This document shows positions 1 to 4,601 of a stretch of DNA of 6,484 nucleotides, piece by piece. The DNA lies in the NCBI GenBank assembly GCA_001821915.1, contig MHOR01000029.1, positions 33,430 to 39,913 of the forward strand, given 5' to 3'. Under the pieces are notes generated by a model. It worked only from the letters and a program-made list of their open reading frames with translations, searched no databases and had not been told where the DNA came from. This DNA is from Candidatus Staskawiczbacteria bacterium RIFCSPHIGHO2_02_FULL_34_10 (GTDB taxonomy: Bacteria; Patescibacteriota; Minisyncoccia; Minisyncoccales; Staskawiczbacteraceae). The translations under genes and the position numbers were made by a program. The first letter of the stretch is position 1, and every line of letters begins with the position of its first letter.

Positions 1-1
1 A

Positions 2-262
2 TCTGGTAAGTTCAAAGATGCCGGCGATCCGGACAAGCCGCTAACCGCAGACGAAAGAGAGATTCTTTTACGCGACCTTAAAATCTCCCATGATTTCTTT
101 ATTAAAAAAGTGGCACAAAACAGAAAGCTGGATATTGAAAAAGTAAAAGCATTGGCAGACGGATCATCAATGCTCGGTATGGCCGCAAAAGAAAAAGGAC
201 TTATTGATGAAATCGGGGGAAGGCAAGAAGCTGAAAACTGGATTGATACAAATTTCAACTAA
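2..262 (+). CDS. sppA: SppA-like signal peptide peptidase (S49 family), C-terminal part
   Basis: The first 262 bases carry the last 86 codons of a gene that starts outside the window, ending in TAA at 260-262. The translation begins SGKFKDAGDPDKPLT and later reads GMAAKEKGLIDEIGG. These are the conserved stretches of the C-terminal half of S49 (SppA) peptidases: the G-K-[FY]-K-D-x-G segment, and the closing turn with G-x-x-A-x-x-x-G-L-[IV]-D-E-[IL]-G-G. Family members are membrane-anchored serine proteases with a Ser-Lys dyad that degrade leftover signal peptides or membrane protein fragments. The catalytic Ser and Lys and any membrane anchor would lie upstream and cannot be checked here. The short tail after the GG motif (about 12 residues) is normal for small single-domain SppA proteins. 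The family call is firm; the exact symbol is less so, because S49 paralogues are hard to separate from this part alone. Confidence 0.88.
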   Translation, partial: SGKFKDAGDPDKPLTADEREILLRDLKISHDFFIKKVAQNRKLDIEKVKALADGSSMLGMAAKEKGLIDEIGGRQEAENWIDTNFN

Positions 263-387
263 ACCGAAATTTGAAATCCAAAATTTTTATCGCGCAACGG
301 AAAGCTGTCACGAATATATAAATACGAGGCCAAGCTTGCCATGGGGGGTGGGCGTAGGGGTGCGTCTATAATTATTTTTAAAAAAGA

Positions 388-415
388 AAAACCACCTTTT
401 AAAGTAGGTGGTTTT
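388..415. terminator. Bidirectional intrinsic terminator between sppA and the convergent small gene
   Basis: AAAACCACCT (388-397) and AGGTGGTTTT (406-415) form a perfect 10-bp stem with an 8-nt loop. The stem has A-runs on its left and T-runs on its right, so each strand reads a GC-rich hairpin followed by U residues. It sits between two converging genes, sppA (+) ending at 262 and the minus-strand gene ending at 437, where a shared terminator is expected. Confidence 0.85.
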
Positions 416-436
416 CTTATTTAAATAATCCAACCT

Positions 437-790
437 CTATGTTAGCGATGTTCCCCTTAATTTAATTGCTATTTCTAAAAATTTATGCCGATTATTATGA
501 TCTGGAATATCTGTTTCAACTACCATGCTATTATATTGCGCGATTAATTTAGAATCTAGTCCGGCCTTTAAACAATCAAGAAGCATCACATTATTTATTC
601 CAGCTTCGCCCATTAAACTTTCTATTTCTTTTTTAAGGTGAAGTTTAGTTAAGTTCTCATAACCGATTGATTTTGCAGTATTATAGTTATTTGTATCATA
701 AACAGCCAAAGCTGATTTCGTAGCGTTGCCGGTAGCAATGTACTCCTTAATAAATTTCCTTTGCTTGATTGTTAATTGCTGTTTTGACAT
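437..790 (-). CDS. Small protein resembling phage terminase small subunit
   Basis: This encodes 117 residues, with ATG at 790-788 and TAG at 439-437. The N-terminal half reads LTIKQRKFIKEYIATGNATKSALAVY, then TAKSIGYENLTKLHLKKEI (written here in two pieces: LTIKQRKFIKEYIATGNA plus TKSALAVY). This matches the pattern of terminase small-subunit proteins: L-T-x-[KR]-Q-x-x-F-[IV]-x-E-Y, then N-A-T-x-[AS]-A, then an A-x-x-x-x-x-x-N-L-[LT] helix. In that family the segment (about residues 5-60) is a helix-turn-helix DNA-binding domain that recognises the phage packaging site. The last ~55 residues are not recognised. No large terminase subunit, portal or other phage gene lies nearby, so this is an orphan: a phage remnant, or a reused DNA-binding protein. 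No clear Shine-Dalgarno sequence precedes the start. It is divergent from the gene at 868, with 77 AT-rich bases between, so it could regulate both; that is inference. Confidence 0.72.
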   Translation of the reverse strand: MSKQQLTIKQRKFIKEYIATGNATKSALAVYDTNNYNTAKSIGYENLTKLHLKKEIESLMGEAGINNVMLLDCLKAGLDSKLIAQYNSMVVETDIPDHNNRHKFLEIAIKLRGTSLT

Positions 791-867
791 AATTATTTAT
801 CTACTATTACGTATATTAACTAAATAATCATTTTTCGTAAAATAATTATTACAGCAAAGTTTTTACA
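791..867. promoter_or_regulatory. AT-rich divergent intergenic region with an 8-bp inverted repeat
   Basis: These 77 bases separate two divergent genes and must hold both start regions. ATTATTTA (792-799) and TAAATAAT (821-828) form a perfect inverted repeat with a 21-nt centre, a spacing that could suit a dimeric DNA-binding protein such as the helix-turn-helix product encoded next to it. In such AT-rich DNA an 8-bp A/T repeat can arise by chance, and I see no convincing -35/-10 pair on either strand. Confidence 0.3.
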
Positions 868-2136
868 ATGGGGCCAATTATTATTTTCGATAAATCAACT
901 TTAGAATCTCTAAATCCAGATGAAGCTATGTGGCTTGATCATTTTTTTCTTTCTAATATAACGCCATTATTTTTTATTGAAACACTTGCAGATTTAGAAA
1001 AAAAAGTTAGGAGTGGGCGTTCGGTAGAGGACATAGTGGGCAATTTGGCGTATAAAACTCCAGACTTCAGTTCTAAAGTTAATGTTTACCATAGAACTCT
1101 TTTAGAGGGCGAACTCTCGGGGATCGGTAGATTGGATCTGAGAAATGGTAGGCCTCATATCGATGGCGGGAAACGACTAGAATTGGGTGGTAAAACAGGG
1201 GTTATTTTTCAACCTTCACCCGAAGAAGAAGCATTTTCGCGTTGGCAAAATCACGAATTTCTTAATTTAGAGCGCCTGTTTGCAAAAGCATGGAGACAAG
1301 ATTTATCTAATATCAATTTAGAAGAAAGCTATAAAACTTTTCAATCTTTTTTCCCAATAAGTAAACCTAAAAATCTTACAGAAGTAAAAAAGATTGTTGA
1401 TTTCCATATTAATGAATCTAATCAAGGAGAGGTTTTGCAATACGGACTTTCTTTATTAGGCGCTTCTCCGCAATTTAGAGCCGAAATTTTATTTAGATGG
1501 CAAAAATTAGGCAAACCTTTAATCAAAGATTTTGCGCCCTATTTTTTGCATGTTTTCTCTATTGATTTATTTTTCTATATAGCTATTGCCGCTGATTTAA
1601 TTGGACGCGGTAGGCCTAGCCATAAAATTGATATAGCATATTTATATTACCTACCCTTTTGTATGATTTTTACCTCTAACGATAATCTTCATGCTGAAAT
1701 TGCACCATTTTTTATGAGAGAAAATCAAACTTTTTTTCGGGGTGCGGATCTAAAACTAGATCTTGCGAAAATAGATCAACATTTTAGTGCTTTACCCGAA
1801 GAAGTTAAAAGTGGCGGAGTAACAAGTTTTGCTATTTATCCTCCAGATGATAGTTCTTTTTTAATGGCTCGATTATGGGATAAACACATGCCGAAATGGC
1901 GACACAATAAAATGACCCACGAACCTATGCCAGATCGAGATAGTGAAATTACTAAAAAAATTATGGAAGAAATAAAGGATTTTAAGGAAAAAGCAGTACC
2001 AGTAAGTGGAAATAGCTGTAGTACTAAGGAGGCGGATCACATGCTTATTGAAAGGAAAGTAAGAATGTATAAAGGTAAATGGATGCGTTTTCCACCGGAA
2101 GTGATGGAGCAGAGTAAAGATGAGAAAAGCGCATAG
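868..2136 (+). CDS. Uncharacterised conserved protein, probable PIN-like nuclease fold with a large insertion
   Basis: This encodes 422 residues, with ATG at 868 and TAG at 2134-2136; no obvious ribosome binding site. No named family was recognised with certainty. Residues 4-8 (IIIFD) look like a first beta-strand ending in an acid, and FFIETLADLEKK (35-46) puts E38 on a following helix. Near residue 255, KIDIAYLYYLPFC leads into MIFTSNDNLH (266-275). The set D8, E38, D255 and D272 matches the order and local context of the PIN-domain acids (D, E, D, then [VI]-x-[TS]-x-D), which bind metal in RNA-cleaving PIN nucleases. What is unusual is the ~200 residues between the second and third acid, with conserved-looking motifs NVYHRTLLEGELSG (72-85) and PSPEEEAFSRW (116-126). 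After the fold comes SFAIYPPDDSSF...RLWDKH (320-340) and a charged tail. I recall similar uncharacterised full-length proteins in other bacteria, but this is from memory. No signal peptide; 232-247 is hydrophobic but ends in charge and is more likely core than membrane. Confidence 0.6.
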   Translation: MGPIIIFDKSTLESLNPDEAMWLDHFFLSNITPLFFIETLADLEKKVRSGRSVEDIVGNLAYKTPDFSSKVNVYHRTLLEGELSGIGRLDLRNGRPHIDGGKRLELGGKTGVIFQPSPEEEAFSRWQNHEFLNLERLFAKAWRQDLSNINLEESYKTFQSFFPISKPKNLTEVKKIVDFHINESNQGEVLQYGLSLLGASPQFRAEILFRWQKLGKPLIKDFAPYFLHVFSIDLFFYIAIAADLIGRGRPSHKIDIAYLYYLPFCMIFTSNDNLHAEIAPFFMRENQTFFRGADLKLDLAKIDQHFSALPEEVKSGGVTSFAIYPPDDSSFLMARLWDKHMPKWRHNKMTHEPMPDRDSEITKKIMEEIKDFKEKAVPVSGNSCSTKEADHMLIERKVRMYKGKWMRFPPEVMEQSKDEKSA

Positions 2137-2251
2137 ACTACTTAATCAATCCTAAAAGTTGGTTTATTTGTTGGATGACTAATTGCGGCGCCGGAAAAGA
2201 TTTCTCCCAATCAAAAGTTCGGAACAAATCCCATCGCCCGCGCAAAAGAAA

Positions 2252-2316
2252 GCTACCTTTATGGGTGGTTTTTGGTTGTTGAAGTTCGGCGCTCAAAAGA
2301 GAGTACATTTAAGTAA
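2252..2316 (+). repeat. Direct repeat copy 1 with imperfect hairpin
   Basis: Bases 2264-2316 closely match 2537-2587. Both begin GGTGGTTTTTGG, continue TTGTTGAAGTT, differ for about 5-8 bases, then share AAAAGAGAGTA and ATTTAAGTAA. Just upstream, AGCTACC (2251-2257) can pair with GGTGGTT (2264-2270) using two wobble pairs, giving a degenerate form of the hairpin seen intact at copy 2. The T-run after the stem makes a weak terminator possible for the gene ending at 2136. Confidence 0.75.
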
Positions 2317-2350
2317 ATTCCCATCAAAATCTCCGCCAAAGGCGAAAAGT

Positions 2351-2376
2351 CAATACGCAATCCGCCTTGTGTATTG
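2351..2376. repeat. 10-bp hairpin within the spacer
   Basis: CAATACGCAA (2351-2360) pairs with TTGTGTATTG (2367-2376) around a TCCGCC loop, with nine Watson-Crick pairs and one G-U pair. It has no U-tail, so it is not a terminator. The preceding CGCC-AAA-GGCG (2334-2344) is a second small palindrome, and TCCGCC occurs both there and in the loop. Confidence 0.6.
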
Positions 2377-2395
2377 GGGAATGGGTTTGAAAAAT

Positions 2396-2452
2396 GGTGG
2401 CTGTCCCCATTTCCCCATTTCCCGGTGGCTGTCCCCATTTCTCCCATTTCTC
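2396..2452. repeat. Tandem duplication, two 28-29 bp units
   Basis: GGTGGCTGTCCCCATTTC occurs at 2396-2413 and again at 2424-2441, each followed by a similar CCCATTTCC/TCCCATTTC tail, so the units 2396-2423 and 2424-2452 abut directly and differ by about two changes. Only two units exist and there is no unique spacer, so this is not a CRISPR array. The GTGGCTGTCCCC word resembles sequences often seen around REP-associated transposase genes; that link is from memory. Confidence 0.8.
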
Positions 2453-2490
2453 TAGACCAATCATAGGTTCTAAAATCGTCCAGCCACCCG

Positions 2491-2513
2491 TGCACTTCGA
2501 CAAGCTCAGTGCA
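2491..2513. repeat. Palindrome of the CACTTCGACAAGCTCAGTG type
   Basis: TGCACT (2491-2496) and AGTGCA (2508-2513) pair around the centre TCGACAAGCTC. The core CACTTCGACAAGCTCAGTG is a word found dispersed in intergenic regions of many unrelated bacteria, where it behaves like REP-type elements mobilised by a Y1 (IS200-like) transposase. Here no such transposase is in the window. In one minus-strand frame it reads TELVEV, a common artefact in predicted small proteins. Confidence 0.75.
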
Positions 2514-2525
2514 AGCATTTTCCAG

Positions 2526-2587
2526 AACCACCGAAAGGTGGTTTTTGGTTGTTGAAGTTTGCCTAAAAAGAGAGTAGATTTAAGTAA
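2526..2587 (+). repeat. Direct repeat copy 2 with perfect GAAA-tetraloop hairpin
   Basis: AACCACC (2526-2532) and GGTGGTT (2537-2543) form a perfect 7-bp stem closed by a GAAA tetraloop and followed by TTT, a stable GNRA hairpin with weak terminator character. From 2537 to 2587 the sequence repeats copy 1 at 2264-2316, so the two copies lie 273 bp apart in the same orientation and bracket the tandem repeat and the palindrome. Confidence 0.75.
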
Positions 2588-2593
2588 TATATC

Positions 2594-2670
2594 AAACACG
2601 ACAGGTCCTTCTTCGCACAAGGCTACGGACGGGTACAACGCTTATCGTGTTTAGCCAAAATAGCGGCTAA
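2594..2670. repeat. Nested inverted repeats upstream of the HIT gene
   Basis: AAACACGA (2594-2601) and TCGTGTTT (2645-2652) are perfect 8-bp arms around a 43-nt centre that itself holds GTCC (2605-2608) and GGAC (2627-2630). Overlapping the right arm, TTAGCC (2651-2656) and GGCTAA (2665-2670) form a 6-bp hairpin. The two structures exclude each other at 2651-2652. No U-tract follows. This lies 36-112 bases before the HIT gene, so it could form in its leader or be more repeat debris. Confidence 0.45.
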
Positions 2671-2705
2671 CCCCGTTTTCCCATTTATCAATTTTGTTCA
2701 ATAAA

Positions 2706-3200
2706 ATGAAGACAGAAAATAAAGAAAATCTATTTTCAGAATTATGTTCCTGCGGTTGTTTTAATTCATTCAAAAATCAAGATATTGATTTCATTAAAGA
2801 TTTTAGACATTGGTTTTTAATTTTGAACTACGAACAGGGATTTTTAGGCAGATGCCTACTTATCTTGAAAAAACATAAAACAGACGAGATGGAATTGACA
2901 TACGAAGAAGTTTTGGAGAAGCACAAGATTTACTGCATTTGGAGAAAAGCTGTCACAAAAGCTTTCAACCCGGATAAAATAAACCAAGCCCAACTGGGAA
3001 ACGAAGAGCATGTCCACAAAGGACATCTTCATTGGCACTTTGTACCGCGATACCGCAGACCAATGTTCTTTGTGGGCGTAGAGTTTCAAAGCGACACCCC
3101 AGAAACGCAAAAATTAATTTTTAGTGCAGTGCATAAAAGGTTGATTTATCCACTAGAATTAAGAGTGAGAATAAAGGAAGAATTATTAAAACATTTATAG
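2706..3200 (+). CDS. HIT family protein (histidine triad nucleotide hydrolase/transferase)
   Basis: With ATG at 2706 this is 164 residues and ends in TAG at 3198-3200; a TTG four codons upstream (2694) is a possible but less likely start, and neither has a clear ribosome binding site. GHLHWHFVPRY contains the histidine triad H107-x-H109-x-H111, where the middle His is the nucleophile that attacks the alpha-phosphate of nucleotides in this superfamily. Upstream, NYEQGFLGRCLLILKKHKTD (residues 41-60) matches the substrate-binding strands of HIT domains that start with a Q-x-F-L-G-R-C-[LV]-[LV] pattern. A C-S-C-G-C cluster near residues 14-18 could bind metal or be incidental. Members act on dinucleoside polyphosphates, AMP-lysine-like adducts or nucleotidyl sugars in the cytosol; the substrate cannot be told from the sequence. 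The next gene is a nucleotidyltransferase-like protein 82 bp away with its own promoter-like signals. Confidence 0.85.
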   Translation: MKTENKENLFSELCSCGCFNSFKNQDIDFIKDFRHWFLILNYEQGFLGRCLLILKKHKTDEMELTYEEVLEKHKIYCIWRKAVTKAFNPDKINQAQLGNEEHVHKGHLHWHFVPRYRRPMFFVGVEFQSDTPETQKLIFSAVHKRLIYPLELRVRIKEELLKHL

Positions 3201-3208
3201 TTGAAAAT

Positions 3209-3237
3209 TTGATTTTTCCATTGAAAATAGTTATAAG
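3209..3237 (+). promoter_or_regulatory. Candidate sigma70-type promoter for the nucleotidyltransferase gene
   Basis: TTGATT (3209-3214) and TATAAG (3232-3237) are separated by exactly 17 bases and match the -35/-10 consensus at 4 and 5 of 6 positions. Transcription would start near 3244, giving a leader of about 40 bases before ATG 3283. The region is AT-rich, so chance matches are common. Confidence 0.45.
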
Positions 3238-3270
3238 TAAGATAGTGTCTTTTACAATTCAATTAGCTTA

Positions 3271-3276
3271 GGGGAG
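3271..3276 (+). promoter_or_regulatory. Strong Shine-Dalgarno site
   Basis: GGGGAG lies 6 bases before ATG 3283 and is the clearest ribosome binding site in the window; the other genes have weak or no such signal. It fixes the start of the nucleotidyltransferase gene. Confidence 0.75.
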
Positions 3277-3282
3277 TGCATT

Positions 3283-4029
3283 ATGTCAGTAAGAATTGGA
3301 GCTATTTCTGTTGGAGGGATGGGTGTCAGATTTAGGCGTCCGGGTACTCAGAAATGTCTTACTTTGCTTAGTGGTAGACCAATTTTAGAGTATTCTATAG
3401 ATAGTTTTGTCGCAAATAAGGTAAAACTAATATTCCTTCTTACCGGTCATCTACATGAGCAAATATCAAGTTATCTTGTCAAACGATCTTTGCAAGGCAA
3501 AGATAGTGATGTTGTAGTTAGTGCGGTGTACGGTGGTCTTGAAGGTGAGATTGGTGCGCTAAGAAAATTGCGTCCCTTCATTGACGAAGATTTTCTTTAC
3601 ACCGAAGGGGACACCGTATTTACAAATCGGACAGTACAATCGCTTATAAGCAAAGCTGATCGACATAAAGATGGTGTCGCTGTGCTTTCGGTAAGTAAAT
3701 CTGTTGAGATAGCTTTGAAGCACCCGCGAATATCAGTTGATAGCTTAACAAGTCGTATTGCTTCTATTGCGGTAACTGATCAGGAAATGGAAAATAATCG
3801 ATCAGCGAAATATGCTCGAATGGGACTATACTATTTTAGAAAGAAAGTATTCCCACTCCTTGAAAATATTCCTTTTGGTCGTCCGCCAAGCGAAATCATT
3901 AGGTATGCTCTTATGAATGATTTACCGTTTTTTGCATCAATTACGACAAATCCATGGTTCTGTCTTCATGACCAAGAAGATTTTAAAAAATGGAATCGAT
4001 CTGATGTAAAGCAGTATTTTATGGATTAA
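3283..4029 (+). CDS. Sugar-phosphate nucleotidylyltransferase-like protein
   Basis: This encodes 248 residues, from ATG 3283 (set by the GGGGAG site) to TAA 4027-4029. The N-terminus has the NTP-transferase signature: IGAISVGGMGVRFRRPGTQK, i.e. G11-G12-x-G14-x-R16 for nucleotide binding and K24 in the place of the conserved P-K lysine, then L-x-G-x-P-I-L-x-Y-x-I-D (29-40). TEGDTVF (107-113) carries D110, the usual metal-binding Asp of the G-D motif. HDQEDFKKW (229-237) resembles the C-terminal D-T-P-E-D-L element. The family joins a sugar-1-phosphate to an NTP to make activated sugars for envelope polysaccharide or glycan synthesis. The length is that of the catalytic domain alone, without the left-handed beta-helix of GlmU or GlgC. 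The sugar and base specificity cannot be assigned. It appears to be a single-gene unit, with its own promoter candidate upstream and a strong terminator 25 bases after the stop. Confidence 0.8.
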   Translation: MSVRIGAISVGGMGVRFRRPGTQKCLTLLSGRPILEYSIDSFVANKVKLIFLLTGHLHEQISSYLVKRSLQGKDSDVVVSAVYGGLEGEIGALRKLRPFIDEDFLYTEGDTVFTNRTVQSLISKADRHKDGVAVLSVSKSVEIALKHPRISVDSLTSRIASIAVTDQEMENNRSAKYARMGLYYFRKKVFPLLENIPFGRPPSEIIRYALMNDLPFFASITTNPWFCLHDQEDFKKWNRSDVKQYFMD

Positions 4030-4053
4030 TAAATACATTTAAAAAACTACATT

Positions 4054-4078
4054 CCCCAATCACTCGATTGGGGTTTTT
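4054..4078 (+). terminator. Intrinsic terminator after the nucleotidyltransferase gene
   Basis: CCCCAATC (4054-4061) and GATTGGGG (4066-4073) form a perfect 8-bp stem with the 4-nt loop ACTC, followed at once by TTTTTA. It starts 25 bases after the stop codon. Confidence 0.9.
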
Positions 4079-4130
4079 ATTATTGTTATTTTCTTAAATC
4101 TAGGATGTAAATATACTCTTTTTTCTGCTG

Positions 4131-4197
4131 TATAATGGTTCTAACACTATTCACGAGGTCGCGCAAAATAAGACACCCATTTGGGTGTTTTTGTTTT
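4131..4197 (+). ncRNA. Possible very short transcript: TATAAT box followed by a terminator
   Basis: A perfect TATAAT lies at 4131-4136, with no good -35 match 16-18 bases upstream. ACACCC (4173-4178) and GGGTGT (4183-4188) form a 6-bp stem with the loop ATTT, followed by TTTTGTTTTT, a credible intrinsic terminator. If both work, the RNA would run from about 4143 to 4197, roughly 55 nt, mostly the terminator plus some 30 unstructured bases. Alternatively the terminator belongs to read-through from upstream and the TATAAT drives the element at 4202. Confidence 0.35.
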
Positions 4198-4201
4198 TGC
4201 T

Positions 4202-4336
4202 ATGATGGGATTTGAACCCCAAGAAGGGGTCGGGAGGAAAGCCATTTCCTCCCGTGTAGGAAATTATTCAAAACCGAGGGTTTTGAAGGAGGAGCGAAGC
4301 GACGACGGGTTCTATATCCGTCGCCTGCGAAAATGA
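4202..4336 (+). repeat. Hairpin-chain element with a 44-codon open frame
   Basis: Four palindromes follow one another: ACCCC/GGGGT (4216-4230), a perfect 10-bp CGGGAGGAAA/TTTCCTCCCG around GCCA (4231-4254), a perfect 9-bp TTCAAAACC/GGTTTTGAA around GAG (4267-4287), and CGACGG/CCGTCG (4303-4323). The first two abut with no gap. The same stretch is open from ATG 4202 to TGA 4334-4336 and reads MMGFEPQEGVGRKAIS at the start and LKEERSDDGFYIRRLRK at the end. I recall very similar short predicted proteins (with KEERSDD) scattered through candidate-phyla genomes, which would fit a dispersed palindromic DNA element whose translation is incidental; this is memory, not a search. No ribosome binding site precedes 4202. 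GGGATTTGAACCCC (4207-4220) is the reverse complement of a tRNA T-arm-like word, but no tRNA can be folded here. Confidence 0.6.
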
Positions 4337-4457
4337 ACACCTAATAGTTTTCTCTCGTAAAATAAGTTCCAATATTTTATAGGGCTATAGTACATTGGAC
4401 CTTTTAGCTCTATTTTCTAAGGAGTCACTCTTTTTTGGGTGGTTTTTAGTTATACAT

Positions 4458-4482
4458 AAAATCGCTTTTTTGGCGATTTTTT
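4458..4482 (+). terminator. Terminator-like hairpin before the rpiB promoter
   Basis: AAAATCGC (4458-4465) and GCGATTTT (4473-4480) form a perfect 8-bp stem with a 7-nt T-rich loop, followed by TT. It is AU-rich, with only three GC pairs, so it may be weak. It would insulate the rpiB operon from transcription entering from the left. Confidence 0.6.
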
Positions 4483-4490
4483 GGTATAAT
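4482..4490 (+). promoter_or_regulatory. Extended -10 promoter of the rpiB operon
   Basis: TGGTATAAT at 4482-4490 is a perfect TATAAT with the TGn extension, which can replace a -35 box; indeed no good -35 is seen at 4461-4467. Transcription would start near 4497 and the leader would be about 105 bases, containing the whole 4514-4578 inverted repeat. It overlaps the last bases of the preceding terminator-like hairpin. Confidence 0.6.
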
Positions 4491-4513
4491 TCAGGAAAAT
4501 AAAATATTTATTA

Positions 4514-4578
4514 AACCTTGAATTACGAAATACTTTCATGGAATTTCTTTTTAGTCTGGCATTTCGTAATTCAAGGTT
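4514..4578. repeat. Perfect 18-bp inverted repeat in the rpiB leader
   Basis: AACCTTGAATTACGAAAT (4514-4531) is matched exactly by its reverse complement at 4561-4578, with 29 bases between. In RNA this would be a long, strong hairpin starting about 17 nt from the 5' end and ending 23 bases before ATG 4602. It is not followed by a U-run, so it is not a terminator. It could be a mini inverted-repeat element (65 bp in all), a site for a recombinase or repressor, or an mRNA-stabilising leader hairpin. Confidence 0.85.
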
Positions 4579-4601
4579 ATTAAAGAAGCAACATAAAACC
4601 T

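Larger units (their letters stand above)
2137..2705. other. Gene-poor repeat-rich spacer
   Basis: This 569-base stretch has open frames on both strands, but they run through palindromes and tandem repeats and give low-complexity, Trp/Gly/Pro/Phe-rich translations with no family resemblance, so I call no gene. It holds two copies of a ~50-bp sequence, a 28-bp tandem duplication, the CACTTCGACAAGCTCAGTG palindrome and several hairpins, described separately. It is locally richer in G+C than its neighbours. No transposase gene is present. Confidence 0.7.
4030..4601. other. Gene-poor spacer with terminators, a hairpin-chain element and the rpiB control region
   Basis: This 572-base stretch contains no conventional gene. 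In order it has the terminator of the nucleotidyltransferase gene, a TATAAT box and a terminator that could bound a short RNA, the 4202-4336 hairpin-chain element, an unremarkable AT-rich stretch (4340-4457) and the promoter and leader of the rpiB operon. Within the AT-rich stretch TCCAAT (4368-4373) and ATTGGA (4394-4399) could pair, and GGGTGGTTTTT at 4437-4447 echoes the repeat starts at 2263 and 2537. Confidence 0.65.

Noticed and set aside
367..372. TATAAT on the plus strand as a promoter
   Set aside because: It lies just before a terminator and faces a gene on the opposite strand, with no -35; there is nothing to transcribe.
2396..2452. CRISPR array
   Set aside because: Only two directly abutting units without unique spacers, and no cas genes.
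2183..2638. Overlapping open frames on both strands (2183-2455 plus; 2259-2531 and 2324-2638 minus)
   Set aside because: They read through tandem and palindromic repeats, overlap each other antiparallel and have no family resemblance; one contains the TELVEV artefact of the CACTTCGACAAGCTCAGTG palindrome.
2694..2705. TTG 2694 as the start of the HIT gene
   Set aside because: ATG 2706 is in frame four codons downstream, neither has a ribosome binding site, and the extra residues are not part of the HIT fold.
2856..3110. Minus-strand open frame inside the HIT gene
   Set aside because: It is fully antisense to a gene with clear HIT motifs and has no recognisable features.
4194..4275. A tRNA gene on the minus strand, suggested by the T-arm-like GGGGTTCAAATCCC
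   Set aside because: The T-stem would have only three good pairs, the acceptor has no partner, and the upstream sequence folds into long unrelated hairpins instead of D and anticodon arms.
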